Origin: an uncultured Flavobacteriales bacterium | GTDB taxonomy: Bacteria; Bacteroidota; Bacteroidia; Flavobacteriales_D; Sanyastnellaceae | Direction: 5' to 3' | Assembly (NCBI GenBank): GCA_943787435.1 | Contig: CALSMK010000029.1 | Span: forward strand, 31,438-95,437 | Length of the DNA: 64,000 nt | Shown: piece by piece, positions 1-10,240 of the stretch | Layout of the letters: each line of letters begins with the position of its first letter | Position numbering within the stretch: position 1 is the first letter of the stretch | Made by a program: the position numbers and the translations under genes | Notes under the pieces: model-generated | What the model was told of the DNA's origin: nothing | Databases searched by the model: none | Seen by the model: only the letters and a program-made list of their open reading frames with translations

Positions 1-2439
1 CGTATCGGTGATGGATCCCGGATTGGTGAAGGTGAAGTTGAAGTCTTCGAAATCGCTGGTGATGGTGCCGTAATCCTGAGCAGCGACAGACCAAACGTCA
101 TCCACTTCCCAGAACCATTCTGGGGTTTCGCCCAAGTTGAACGCACTGCCTTCAAAGGCAAAGGCGAGGCCGCTGCAAATTTCTCCTCCATCGGTTTGCA
201 CGAATGGCGCTGGAGCGACAGCCACTTGTAACGCCGCTGAACTGGTGCAGCCGCCCGCGCCTGCTTCAACTGAAACTGCATAGAAAACAGTGTCTTCCCC
301 GTTGTTGGGGGGCCAAGTGTGCGTACCGTCGGCATCGGGTCCCGTGTTGGATCCATGGCCGTAATCCCATGTGAAAGTGGAGGGCGAGGTGAGCCCGGTG
401 GTGTCCACGGCTGTCAAGGCCAACATCATTGGACTGCACCCGGTGGTGTCGGTGTCTTGCAACTGGACGCCAGGGCGGGGAAGGATTTCGAAAGATTGGG
501 CCAAGGTGTCGGTGCAACCGGCTGCGGTGGTCACCACAAGTTGCACTTCGGGTGTGCTTGCGGTGGTGTATTCCAAGGTTTGGAGGTCTCCCATCAACAC
601 GCTTCCATCTTCGAGGGTCCAAGCATATTCCACAATGGGTCCGCCCAGGGATTCGTTGGTGATGGAGGCCGTGCCGTTCAGTTCAGTGGGAATGCCAAGA
701 CAGGCGTCCACCACGGTGAATTGTGCGGCGGGGATGTCCGCCAAGGTCAAAACTTGGGTGTCGGTGTCGGAGCAACCATTGGCCGATGTCACGTCCAGTG
801 TGAAGTTGAACATGCCCGGTCCGCTGAGATTCACGGGGTCGGGGCTTGACGTGGTTCCGATGGTTCCGACACCGTCCAAGGTCCAGGTGTAATCCAGCCC
901 ATTGAGGGAGGCGTCTTGCGGGGCCACGGTCAGGAAGCTGGCACAAGTGTCATTGGGCAAATCGAAATCTGCCACAGGAGGCACCAGCACTGTGACGGGG
1001 ACCACGGCGGCTCCGATGCAGGTTGGAGCGGCGGTTGGGAAAACCTGAATGGTGGCCTCGAAAGTCCCCGCTTCATTGAACACATGTCCCGGTTGACTGG
1101 GGATGTTCTGAAATGGAATCAAACCATCCACCATGGCCACGGTGATGGAGAAGGGGCCGTCGCCATATGTGAAATTGAAGCTCAGGTCGTTCGCAGTTAG
1201 AGGAGGGTCAGCTGACCAATCCACGGTTTCAAACTGAAATGGTGCTCCTGGGCAGAGGGTGGATTCGCTTCCAGTGGCCGATACGCTCGGAGGCGGGGTC
1301 ACCATGATGTCTTGGGTGACGGTGTCGATCCCGCAATGGTTCTCCGTGAACAAGGTCACGGTGTAGATTCCCGGGCCGGGAAAGGACAATGCATGGAACT
1401 GTTCACTGGCGCAGTCTCCTCCCCAATCGATCCAATCTGTCGGGTCTGGACCAGACCCGATGTAGGTGGCTCCACCAAACGTCCACTTTTCTCGCCTTGT
1501 GGTTCCGTTCCCTGAAAGGTTGTTGCCACTTGACGCGTCGCAACAATTCGGACAAGCGGCGTTTCCAACGGTGGTTTCATTGTCGGGCCAGCAAACCACA
1601 GGACTGGCCACATTGATTTCGGCTTTGTCCACATCCCAGGTCAAAAAGGCATTTCCCAGCGTGGCTTGTTTGTAGCCTGTCCCAACAATGGTGCCTCCTG
1701 GTACATAGGGGGCAGAGGCGCCCCTCACGGAGCAATGGTTGGAATAGGTCAAAGTCAAGGTGTGATCGCAATCTCCGGTCGAGCAATTCTCTGAGGTATA
1801 GACATGCTCTGCGCCCAGAATGCGAAAAATTTCGTCGCCTGTGTTCGATGTGAATCGGAGCGTGTCGAATGTGGGGTCGTCAAACACGTCTTGCATGGTG
1901 AAGACATCCTCTGCAGATCCGTCTCCCCAATCCAATGAGAAGCTCCAAGTCGGGCTAAAAGCCAAGTTGACATCAATTTTGGGCAAGCCCGCGAAAGGGG
2001 CGCACCCCGCGTTGCTGTCGCCATAAACCAGACCTGCGCCCGGTGTTTCGGGCTCATTCACAAGGATGCCTTCGGCACCGCTGGGGCAAGCTGCAGTGGT
2101 GACAACGATGGAGTAAGAATCCCAATCGGTGGCGTTGTAGGTGTGGGTGATCGGGGTGGTTCCGTCCCAATTTCCAATGTTTTCCGTGGGGGTCCCATCT
2201 CCCCAATTCACTTGCACATTGGTGTGAGTGGCGGGCTGAGCGGTCAATTCAAAGTTGAAGGGAGACGGATCAGCGGTTACGCTCGAAACGCACTGAAACC
2301 AATGGGGAGTGGTCAATGTGACCGGCAATTCAGCGATGGTTTCGGTGCCCAAGAATTGAGGGCATTGGGCGGAGGCACTTTGAACCCCTGTTGCGCAGAG
2401 AAGCAGAATCAAGGAAGAAAACCAAATGCGCGATGCCAT
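1..2439 (-). CDS. Secreted multi-PKD-domain protein (3' end outside window)
   Basis: The frame is open for 813 codons from the ATG at 2437-2439 to the window edge, so the C-terminus is missing. The N-terminus (MASRIWFSSLILLLCATG) is a signal peptide ending near an Ala-Gln site. The rest is a string of beta-sandwich modules with PKD-type turns such as NWGDGTPTE, LDWGDGSAED and WDYGHGSNTG, plus many cysteines. Such proteins in Bacteroidota are usually secreted adhesins or gliding-associated surface proteins that end in a type IX secretion signal. That end cannot be seen here, so secretion by T9SS is an inference. It lies upstream (in transcription) of nothing visible and is separated by about 140 bases from the Nramp-like gene. 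No catalytic motif was recognised. Confidence 0.8.
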   Translation of the reverse strand, partial: MASRIWFSSLILLLCATGVQSASAQCPQFLGTETIAELPVTLTTPHWFQCVSSVTADPSPFNFELTAQPATHTNVQVNWGDGTPTENIGNWDGTTPITHTYNATDWDSYSIVVTTAACPSGAEGILVNEPETPGAGLVYGDSNAGCAPFAGLPKIDVNLAFSPTWSFSLDWGDGSAEDVFTMQDVFDDPTFDTLRFTSNTGDEIFRILGAEHVYTSENCSTGDCDHTLTLTYSNHCSVRGASAPYVPGGTIVGTGYKQATLGNAFLTWDVDKAEINVASPVVCWPDNETTVGNAACPNCCDASSGNNLSGNGTTRREKWTFGGATYIGSGPDPTDWIDWGGDCASEQFHALSFPGPGIYTVTLFTENHCGIDTVTQDIMVTPPPSVSATGSESTLCPGAPFQFETVDWSADPPLTANDLSFNFTYGDGPFSITVAMVDGLIPFQNIPSQPGHVFNEAGTFEATIQVFPTAAPTCIGAAVVPVTVLVPPVADFDLPNDTCASFLTVAPQDASLNGLDYTWTLDGVGTIGTTSSPDPVNLSGPGMFNFTLDVTSANGCSDTDTQVLTLADIPAAQFTVVDACLGIPTELNGTASITNESLGGPIVEYAWTLEDGSVLMGDLQTLEYTTASTPEVQLVVTTAAGCTDTLAQSFEILPRPGVQLQDTDTTGCSPMMLALTAVDTTGLTSPSTFTWDYGHGSNTGPDADGTHTWPPNNGEDTVFYAVSVEAGAGGCTSSAALQVAVAPAPFVQTDGGEICSGLAFAFEGSAFNLGETPEWFWEVDDVWSVAAQDYGTITSDFEDFNFTFTNPGSITDT

Positions 2440-2577
2440 AGATGTCCTTACGGAATCTTTGACGCTGGGGTTGCGACGGACCATTTTATGAATTTACCTG
2501 TGGCAACAGCCGTCTATTGGCACGGATGGCTGAATTGTCCACCTTGGATTGGTCACATCGTTGGTGGCCAATTGAGG

Positions 2578-3834
2578 TCAACTCGACACGTGGAGCATGT
2601 ACAATACCGTCAGACCCGAAAGGAAGAGGAATCCCAACAACGCCGTGACTTTCAGCCCAAGACTGGGCCTGGCCTCACGGGGAAAAGAGGTCCGGGTGAC
2701 CAAAATGAAAATGGCCAAGGCCGACGGCGGAGCCACGCAAAAACTCAGGATGTTGCCAAAATCCAGCAGCGTTCGAATGTCTTCGGGGAAGCCAATGATC
2801 AGCATCAAGGCTCCAATGGCAATGACGACCAGGCTGATTTGCTCGTGGGAAGAGCGGACGGGGGCATTTCTTAAAGCGGCAATGCCATGGCCAAAACTCC
2901 GGCTGAAGCCATCCAAACAAGCCACGCAGGTGCCCAGCATGGCCGCAAAGGCTGCCGAGCCGACCAAGGGGGCACTCCAAGAGCCCAAGACATCGGTGTA
3001 GAGCCCCACGATTCCCGCAGCGAAAGCCGCTGTTCCACTGGGCAAAGCCAAGTCGTTGGTGCGAAGCAAGAGGGCTCCGAGCAGCAAAAAACAAAGGGCG
3101 AGAAAGAGACAGAAGGCGTATCCCAAATTGAATTCGCGAACGGCAGACCTGAGCGTGGGGGTAAACCCCGTTTGCTTGTAACGCTCCAAGGTCCAGATGC
3201 TGATCCAAGGGCTCAGGTCCACGGCCGAAGGCATCCAGCCCAACAAGGCAATGAGAAAGGTAAATTCCACCCCAGTCCAAGGGTCGAACCCAATGGGCGC
3301 TGGTGGAACGGCAGAAAGCGGAGTGTGAAGCAGTGCTCCAATGGTGGCGCCCACAGTGCCCACGAGAAGCACAAGGCTAATGGCCTTGATGATGGTGTCC
3401 AAGGCGGCATACCGCCCCAGCATCAGAACGGCCACACATCCGGCCATGGTGATGACGGCCACATGGGGCGTGGCGTTGATTCCCAAAAAAGCAGAGACGC
3501 CAAAGAGGTTGTCGAGAAACGCTGCGGTGACAATGCCCACTCCGCCCATCACGAACAGGCAGGTGAAGGCCGTCAAAACCAAGTAGATCCAAGACGCCCA
3601 GCGTCCAAACGTGCGATAGCCTTGAATCAGAGATGTGCCAGTGGCATTGGCATATCGGGTGCCAAATTCAAAAAAAGGATACTTGGCCACATGGGCTGCC
3701 AAAATGGCCCAAAGCAGGGCAAAGCCGTAGTCCGCTCCTGCGCGTGTGGCCTGAACCAAGTGACTTGTACCAATGGCGGTCGACGCGAAAAGGATGCCGG
3801 GCCCAAGGGTCAACATCAGTCGGCGCACGTTCAT
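2578..3834 (-). CDS. Nramp-family-like metal transporter with altered metal-site motifs
   Basis: This 418-residue polytopic membrane protein starts with GPGILFASTAIG, the typical opening of the Nramp/SLC11 fold, and shows about eleven hydrophobic segments. In canonical Nramp proteins helix 1 carries DPGN and helix 6 carries MPH, which bind Mn2+ or Fe2+. Here the helix 1 position reads GTSH (residues 22-25), and helix 6 reads GWMPSAVD (199-206) with Ser after Met-Pro. The Asp and Asn ligands are therefore absent, so substrate choice is likely to differ from Mn/Fe. The gene is followed 3 bases upstream by the MbnH-like peroxidase gene, suggesting one transcription unit and a metal-related role. 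The family assignment is firm; the substrate is unknown. Confidence 0.82.
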   Translation of the reverse strand: MNVRRLMLTLGPGILFASTAIGTSHLVQATRAGADYGFALLWAILAAHVAKYPFFEFGTRYANATGTSLIQGYRTFGRWASWIYLVLTAFTCLFVMGGVGIVTAAFLDNLFGVSAFLGINATPHVAVITMAGCVAVLMLGRYAALDTIIKAISLVLLVGTVGATIGALLHTPLSAVPPAPIGFDPWTGVEFTFLIALLGWMPSAVDLSPWISIWTLERYKQTGFTPTLRSAVREFNLGYAFCLFLALCFLLLGALLLRTNDLALPSGTAAFAAGIVGLYTDVLGSWSAPLVGSAAFAAMLGTCVACLDGFSRSFGHGIAALRNAPVRSSHEQISLVVIAIGALMLIIGFPEDIRTLLDFGNILSFCVAPPSALAIFILVTRTSFPREARPSLGLKVTALLGFLFLSGLTVLYMLHVSS

Positions 3835-3837
3835 GAC

Positions 3838-4968
3838 TCAGTGCGGGTCTGAAAAGGCAGGGTTGTTCGCGAAAACGGTGTCGGTCAACGTCATCAAAAA
3901 TGCGAGGAGGGCCTCTTTTTGCTGAGGTTGGAGCATCAATCCGCCAGAATTGTATTTCATGAAAGGATCGATGGTCGAAGAGGGGTGTCCCCCTGAATTG
4001 TAATGGTCAATCACCTCTGCAAGGGTGTTGAACCGGCCATCGTGCATGTACGGCGGCGTGAGGGTCACGTTGCGCAAAGTGGGCGTGCGGAACCGGCCAC
4101 TGTCCAAGGCTTGTCCGGTGACGCCTGCCAGTCCTGGGTCCGCAGAAAAAGTGCTGTCCAGTCCATTGTTGTGGAACAGGTAATCTGAGAACTGGAGTCC
4201 GGCTTCGCCGTGGCAATGGAAGCAGTCTCCTCCAAATTGACCTCCAGTGACCATTTCTGGATCTCCCCCTTCTCGGTTGAAGATTTCATAGCCCATGAAC
4301 TCTTGGTCGGTGAACGTGGCTTGTCCCCTTCTCCAGAGGTCAAACTTGCTGTTTGAAGAAACCATCGTTCTCAAGAATTGGGCGATGGCTTTGGCCACCT
4401 CTTCTGGGGTGATCTCGGCAGAGCCAAATGCCATGGTAAACCGTGCCGAATACGCTTCATCTGCATCCAATCGCGCCGTGGCTTCAGACCAAGGAAGGTT
4501 CATTTCCTCGGGGTGAGGTACGGGCTCCAGAATCTGCTCTTCAAGCGTGGCTGCCCGGCCATCCCAGAACAAATGTTGCACCCAGCCCATGTTGATGAGT
4601 GCCATGGCATTTCTCTGGCCTTGAGCACCTGTGACACCCGTGGATACCGGGTTCGGGTCTGCGAATGAAAAGGAGGGCAGGTGACAAGAGCCACAGCTCA
4701 TGCTGCTGTCGGCGCTGAGTCCCTTTTCCCAAAACAGGAGACGCCCCAGCTCTACCGCTTCCACCGTCATCGGGTTGTCTGGAGGGATATCCAGGGGAGG
4801 AAAAAATGGGGGGATGTCGATTTCAAGGGCTGTGGTCCCGGGAGGATTGGGTTTGTTTACCACGGGATCCGGCCTGCAGCCTTCCGACATCAAAAACACC
4901 AAGGCAAGAACCGCCCAGGTGAAACTCAAGGGAAGCTGAAATAAGGAAAGGGACCTGCTTCGGTTCAT
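3838..4968 (-). CDS. Di-haem cytochrome c peroxidase family lipoprotein, MbnH-like
   Basis: The 376-residue product has a lipoprotein signal (lipobox Cys31 after LMSEG) and two c-type haem sites, CGSCH at 92-96 and CFHCH at 249-253, the arrangement of bacterial di-haem peroxidases and MauG-like enzymes. It is probably anchored in the periplasmic face of a membrane. The gene immediately follows an MbnP-like gene. In the known MbnP/MbnH pairs the di-haem enzyme oxidises a tryptophan of the partner to kynurenine to create a copper site. That context favours MbnH over a hydrogen peroxide-detoxifying CcpA, but sequence motifs alone do not separate the two. The stop lies 3 bases before the Nramp-like gene's start. 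Confidence 0.85.
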   Translation of the reverse strand: MNRSRSLSLFQLPLSFTWAVLALVFLMSEGCRPDPVVNKPNPPGTTALEIDIPPFFPPLDIPPDNPMTVEAVELGRLLFWEKGLSADSSMSCGSCHLPSFSFADPNPVSTGVTGAQGQRNAMALINMGWVQHLFWDGRAATLEEQILEPVPHPEEMNLPWSEATARLDADEAYSARFTMAFGSAEITPEEVAKAIAQFLRTMVSSNSKFDLWRRGQATFTDQEFMGYEIFNREGGDPEMVTGGQFGGDCFHCHGEAGLQFSDYLFHNNGLDSTFSADPGLAGVTGQALDSGRFRTPTLRNVTLTPPYMHDGRFNTLAEVIDHYNSGGHPSSTIDPFMKYNSGGLMLQPQQKEALLAFLMTLTDTVFANNPAFSDPH

Positions 4969-4996
4969 TGAACCCCAATATCGGGCTTCTTTTCGG

Positions 4997-5758
4997 TTAC
5001 TCTTTCACCAAGGTCACAGCCGCCCGCTGGGCATTCACGTACCGCACAGCCAACTCTGGATAGTCGCCAGTATGGGTGATGGGATCGACCTGAACATCGA
5101 TGGTGTCATTGCCATGGATGAGAAAATCCAACAACTCGCCTTTGAGTGTGAAGTCGTGGTGGCTGCATTCTGTGACTTCCCAGGGTTGGTTGTACCGAAC
5201 TTCAATCAGCTGGTCGTCTCCGCCGATGTGATAGGCGAAACCATGGGTGAAATTGTCTCCTCCAGTGGTGTCGGCTTTGCCGTCGAACTTGCTGAAGATG
5301 TATCCGGTGTTCCAACTCCAAAACATGCCGGCGCTCCCCGTAACACCCAATGGATGACTGTTGGGCCAAATGGTGGGGTCGGTGTCAGTGTTGATTTCGG
5401 CGGGAACGCCCAAATGCAGACGGAACCCATCGTAAGTGCCCGGCTCCACGATGTAGCTCCACTGGTTGTCTTCACCGGCATTCCAACGCTCTGCATCCGA
5501 CAAACGGATGGCCCCAGTGTCGTTCAGCAATTCAATGGCGCCGAGGTAGATCGAAAACGTCTCCAGCCTAAGGTGATTGCCTTTGGCATCCAAAGCAGTG
5601 CGTCCAATCAAGACGCTGTCGCCATCAAATTGGAATCCGGCCGTGAGGGTCAATGTGCCGGGCCCTCCATGCATGGGGTCGGGCTTGCACCCAGTGGCCA
5701 AAAGCAAGAACCAACCAAAAGCGAAGGAGGCGGAAACAAAAAGAAAGCGCGCGTTCAT
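4997..5758 (-). CDS. mbnP: MbnP-family copper-binding-type lipoprotein
   Basis: I take the ATG at 5758 (253 residues) because it gives a clean lipoprotein signal with ATGC at Cys24; the longer open frame upstream would run into the divergent helicase gene. The protein has the MbnP layout: an opening beta strand with FQFDGDSVL, a central segment MFWSWNTGY (145-153), and a C-terminal stretch TECSHHDFTLKGELLD. Members bind copper at a site built with an oxidised tryptophan; Trp147 or Trp149 are candidates here by position only. The 28-base gap to the di-haem peroxidase gene supports a functional pair. Role in copper uptake or storage is inferred from the family. Confidence 0.82.
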   Translation of the reverse strand: MNARFLFVSASFAFGWFLLLATGCKPDPMHGGPGTLTLTAGFQFDGDSVLIGRTALDAKGNHLRLETFSIYLGAIELLNDTGAIRLSDAERWNAGEDNQWSYIVEPGTYDGFRLHLGVPAEINTDTDPTIWPNSHPLGVTGSAGMFWSWNTGYIFSKFDGKADTTGGDNFTHGFAYHIGGDDQLIEVRYNQPWEVTECSHHDFTLKGELLDFLIHGNDTIDVQVDPITHTGDYPELAVRYVNAQRAAVTLVKE

Positions 5759-5871
5759 GGTGTGAAGATGATGACGGATTAACGCAAAAACAGGGGGTCG
5801 GGTTGCAGAATTAGGGCCAATGGCTGTGAATGGAGCTTGGGTAGCACAGATGAAGGGTCGAACTTGACCGC

Positions 5872-8800
5872 ATGGCATTGAGTACAATCGAAGGGCAGGT
5901 GCCCACAGGATTTAGGGTGTTGCGCGCATCCGCAGGCAGTGGCAAAACTTTCAAGTTGGTCGAGGCCTATTTGTCGTGCTGTTTGGGGTCGGATTCGGCC
6001 CTTCCTTTTCGTCGGATTTTGGCTTTGACCTTCACCAACAAGGCGGCACAAGAGATGAAGACCCGTGTGGTCAAGGAACTGGAAGTCTTGGCTGAATCCC
6101 ACGAGCAGAGTCCGCATTTGGCGGGCATTGTGGAGGAGACCAAGTTGGATGGAGATGAGGTTGGACGTCGCGCCAGGTCCATGCGCACGGCCCTCAATCG
6201 GCATTATGGCGAACTGTCCATCATGACCCTCGACAAATTTGTCGGGGCTCTGGTTCGGGGGTTTGCCACAGACTTGCAGCTCGAGCACGACTTCTCCATA
6301 GAACTGGACACCCCACGCTTGCTGGAAAATGCCGTGGACCGTGTTCTGGAACAATTGGGCCAAGATCAAGACCTGACAGAATTGCTGGGCCGTTTTGTGG
6401 AGGAGGCTGTGAATGACGACCGGGATGCCAAGGTTCGACGGCAGTTGTTGGACATCGGAAAGTCCATCGATCAAGAGCAAATGCAGCCTTTGTTGAACAA
6501 CCTCGATGGATGGTCGCCGTCTGATTTCATTGAGGTTCAGAACCGAATGGCCAAGGAAGTTCAGCGCCGGAAAAAAGCCATGATGGACCAAGCTGATGCC
6601 TTGTTGAAGGACTTGGATGCAGCAGATTTGGGAACGGTTTTCTACCGAAAATGGGTGACCTCCAATTGGCTCCCAAGGCTGGCCATGGGTCGGGTAGATG
6701 GGCCCACTGCCACCTTGATTCGGGGCATTGAGGAAGGACTGTGGGCCAAGAAGAACGACGCGTCAGGAGAAGCGGCGATTGCCCCTTTCCACGACCAGTT
6801 GGAGGCCATGGCGAAGATGGAAGGGGAGATGGGCCCCACCGAAGAAGGGAGACATCACCGCACCCAAGTCATGTTGGCGCGGTGGCTGCCATTGGTGGGG
6901 ACATTGACGGCCCTTCGCTCCGCTCATGCGTCGGTTCAGCGGGATGAAAACGTGCGAACCTTGGGGACCTTGAATCGGATGATTTCCGAGGTCGTTCAAG
7001 GCAACCCCGCCCCTTACATTTTCGAGCGGACCGGAGAGAGGTACGATCACATCTTCATCGATGAGTTTCAGGACACCTCTGTGATGCAGTGGCAAAACTT
7101 GGCAGTTGCCATTGGGGAGACCTTGGGCCATGGCCAGTTGTCGCTGGTGGTTGGCGATGCCAAGCAGGCCATTTACCGTTGGAGAAATGGTGACCACCGC
7201 CAACTTCAGAACCTGCCTGACTTGACGAGTGACCGTTCGGAGCGTTTGCCGGAGTCTTTGATGGACGCGGCTGGGTTGATGAAGAATGACTTTGACCTGA
7301 GGCTCATCCAAGACAATTGGCGGAGTGCGCCCGAAGTGGTGGACTTCAACAACCGTGTTTTTGCCGCCTTGGGTTCTCAGCTTGGGGGGGATTTGAGCGA
7401 CGTCTATTCCGATGTGAAGCAAATTCCGCGCAAGGAATTTCCGGGGGGCGTCGAGGTGGAGGTGCTTCAAGGCAAGACATCAGATGACCGCTTTGAAGAG
7501 GTGAGCCAATGGATGGTGTCTCGCATTCGACAATCCCTTGAGGACGGATTCCAAGCCCATGAAATTGCCCTGTTGGTGCGCACCAACAAAGAGGCCAAGC
7601 GCTTGGCGGAATGTCTGTTGTCGTGCACTCCGAAAATTGTTCCGTTCACCGATGAGAGTTTGGCTTTGGGGCGCCACCCGGCAGCCTTGGCTGTGGTCCA
7701 CCTGTTGGAAGCCATGGAGGAACCTGGCGAGCCGGGCCCAGTGCTGAAGTTTGTCCAGGCCTGGGGAGCGATTCAACAAGAACATCAGCAGCCGTGGGAC
7801 GAAGCGGCCTTGTTGATGGAGCATCACAAGGAGCACACTTACCCCCGAAAGGATGGTTCCGAAGGGCGATTCGGTGTCTTGGATGGACCCGCGGTCTTGA
7901 CGGCAGTGATCCCAGATTTTGAACCTGAGAAATGGTCGGCCCCTGCCTTTGGCGGAGTCTGTAGGGTTGATTTTGCGCAAGCTGAATTTGGACATGCGGT
8001 ATCCGGCCCATTCCGAAGCCTTGCTGGAATTGACGAGCGAGCGCGCCGCGATGGACATGGGTCGACCCGGCTTTTTGTCCCATTGGTACCGGAAGGGTTC
8101 TCAGCAATCCATTCGGGTGTTGCCTGGACCTCATTCTGTTCGCATCCTCACCGTTCACAAAAGCAAAGGCCTCCAATACCCCGTCGTCATCACGCGTTTC
8201 GACGATGCGAGAATCCACAAGAATGACACCTTGATGCCCGCGCGATTTGCCGACTCAGATTATGGGATTCCCGGTTTGGTGGCCCCGGTCTCTGTGCTCA
8301 AGGAAACCGCTGTGCATTCGATTTGGGAGCAGGAACGCGACCAGCAAAGGTTCGATGTGACCAATGTGGCCTACGTCTGCGCGACACGCGCAGAAGTGCG
8401 CTTGCATGTGGTCATCGATGTGGAAAAACCGGAATGGCGCGGTGAAGAGTGGCCAGGGACAGTGGGCAGGTCCATGGCCCGTGGAATTGAAGACGCTTTG
8501 GGTTGTGATTTGACGTCGGGTCCATACATCAGCGAGGGCTTCGACCGCTCGGGTCCTTTGGAACGGCAGGTGTCTTCCGACGACATGGAGGCCTGCTCGA
8601 TTCCGGGCTTTGCCTTCCACGGGATTCCCACGGAAATGATCACCGGGCAAAACCGCGATTTGGACCGGCCTGTTTTGGGAGCGATGGATCGGAAAACTTT
8701 TGGTACCGCTGTTCATGCTCAACTGGCCCGGATTCAAAAGTCGTCCGACTTGAAACAAGTTTTGGGTCAACCATGGCCGTGGTCACGCTACAGAAAGTCA

Positions 8801-9133
8801 GACTGGGAAGAAGTGCTTGATGCGGTTCAGGAGGCGGTGAAACACCCGGCCATGAAGGCTTGGTTTGACGGTTCAGGCGAGGTGCACAACGAGCGGGAAC
8901 TGGTCGGCATAGAAAGGACCATTGTGCGTCCCGACCGCGTGGTGTTTCAGGAGAACCATGTGGATGTCATTGACTTTAAAACCGGGATCGACCCGAGCGA
9001 CAAAGAGCGCAAAAAACACGAAGGTCAGGTGCGGCAGTACATGACCGCCATTGCCCAGCGCGATGCCCGAAAAGTCAGGGGGTTTGTTTACTACTGCAGC
9101 TCAGGAGAGTGCGCAGAGGTGGCTCCGGTTTGA
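5872..9133 (+). CDS. addA: UvrD/RecB-type helicase-nuclease (AddA-like), one frameshift
   Basis: The reconstructed protein is about 1,087 residues, normal for AddA-type double-strand-break resection enzymes. Helicase motifs appear in order: RASAGSGKTF (Walker A), LTFTNKAAQEMK, FIDEFQDTSVMQWQ (motif II), VVGDAKQAIYRWRNGD (III), ILTVHKSKGLQYPVV (V) and YVCATRAE (VI). The end carries a PD-(D/E)xK nuclease core, GTAVHAQLA followed by RPDRVVF and VIDFKTG. The frame shifts by one base near 7950, where WSAPA passes to LAESVGLILRK in the neighbouring frame; both sides are family-like, so this is a single indel. No AddB-like partner is in the window. It is transcribed divergently from the MbnP-like gene and converges on gmd. 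Confidence 0.85.
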
Positions 9134-9134
9134 A

Positions 9135-10238
9135 TCAGAGTTCGTGCTGATTTTGCACGTCATGCCCACCGTCAAGGAGGTACTTGTCTCGTTTGAACAA
9201 GGCCACATCTGAAGCCACCATTTCAGAGCAAAGTTCTTCCAGATTGGAAGTGGGGCTCCATCCCAATTTGTCTTTGGCCTTGGTGGCATCTCCGACCAGG
9301 AGCTCCACTTCTGTGGGCCTGAAATAGGCCGGGTCGACTTCCACCAAAACCTTCCCAGTGGCTTTGTCGATTCCTTTTTCATCTACCCCTTCTCCGATCC
9401 ATTCCAAGGAGATGCCCACCTCTTTGAATGACATGTCGACGAAAGTGCGAATCGCCACAGTCCGTCCAGTGGCGAGCACATAGTCGTCGGCATGGTCCTG
9501 CTGAAGCATGCGCCACATGCCTTCTACATAATCTTTTGCGTGCCCCCAGTCCCGCTGCGCATCGAGATTGCCAAGGTGCAATTTTTCTTGCAGGCCCAAA
9601 GAGATTTTGGCGACGGCCCGGGTGATTTTGCGGGTGACAAAGGTCTCGCCCCGCAATGGGCTTTCGTGGTTGAAGAGAATGCCGTTCGAAGCATGAATCC
9701 CATAAGCTTCACGGTAATTCTTGACGATCCAAAAGCTGTACAGTTTGGCCACGCCATATGGACTGCGGGGATAGAATGGGGTGGTCTCTGATTGGGGAAC
9801 CTCTTGAGCGAGTCCATAGAGCTCAGAAGTGGAGGCCTGATAGAACCTCACGTCTTTTTCCATGCCCAAAATTCGGATGGCCTCCAGCAGGCGCAATGTG
9901 CCCAGTCCATCGGCATTTGCGGTGTATTCAGGGGTGTCAAAGCTGACCTTGACATGGCTCATGGCTGCCAGGTTGTAGATCTCGTGAGGCTTGACCTCTT
10001 GGACGATGCGAATGAGGTTGGTGGAGTCGGTGAGGTCTCCATAGTGCAACTTCAATCGGATGTTGGTCTCGTGCGGGTCTTGGTACAGGTGATCGATTCG
10101 ATCGGTGTTCAAGAGGGAGGCTCGGCGCTTGATGCCATGGACCTCGTAGCCTTTCTTGAGAAGAAGTTCGGTGAGGTAAGCTCCGTCTTGTCCTGTGATT
10201 CCAGTGATGAGCGCGCGTCGAGGGGTGGCCATGCTCAA
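9135..10238 (-). CDS. gmd: GDP-mannose 4,6-dehydratase
   Basis: This 367-residue enzyme of the extended short-chain dehydrogenase family converts GDP-D-mannose to GDP-4-keto-6-deoxy-D-mannose in the cytosol. The NADP-binding loop [20 protein letters not shown] is at residues 13-32. The active-site segment STSELYG, then [10 protein letters not shown] with the Tyr-xxx-Lys pair, and the substrate loop [17 protein letters not shown] are all present. Its length is typical. The start codon lies 2 bases below the stop of the ABC exporter gene, so both are probably cotranscribed. The next enzyme of GDP-L-fucose synthesis, fcl, is in this window too, about 18.6 kb away at 28819-29763, so the pathway is complete but split. 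Confidence 0.95.
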   Translation of the reverse strand: MSMATPRRALITGITGQDGAYLTELLLKKGYEVHGIKRRASLLNTDRIDHLYQDPHETNIRLKLHYGDLTDSTNLIRIVQEVKPHEIYNLAAMSHVKVSFDTPEYTANADGLGTLRLLEAIRILGMEKDVRFYQASTSELYGLAQEVPQSETTPFYPRSPYGVAKLYSFWIVKNYREAYGIHASNGILFNHESPLRGETFVTRKITRAVAKISLGLQEKLHLGNLDAQRDWGHAKDYVEGMWRMLQQDHADDYVLATGRTVAIRTFVDMSFKEVGISLEWIGEGVDEKGIDKATGKVLVEVDPAYFRPTEVELLVGDATKAKDKLGWSPTSNLEELCSEMVASDVALFKRDKYLLDGGHDVQNQHEL

Positions 10239-10240
10239 AT

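Noticed and set aside
7930..7965. Programmed frameshift in the addA-like gene
   Set aside because: There is no slippery heptamer or evident downstream structure, and similar indels occur in many unrelated genes of the window.
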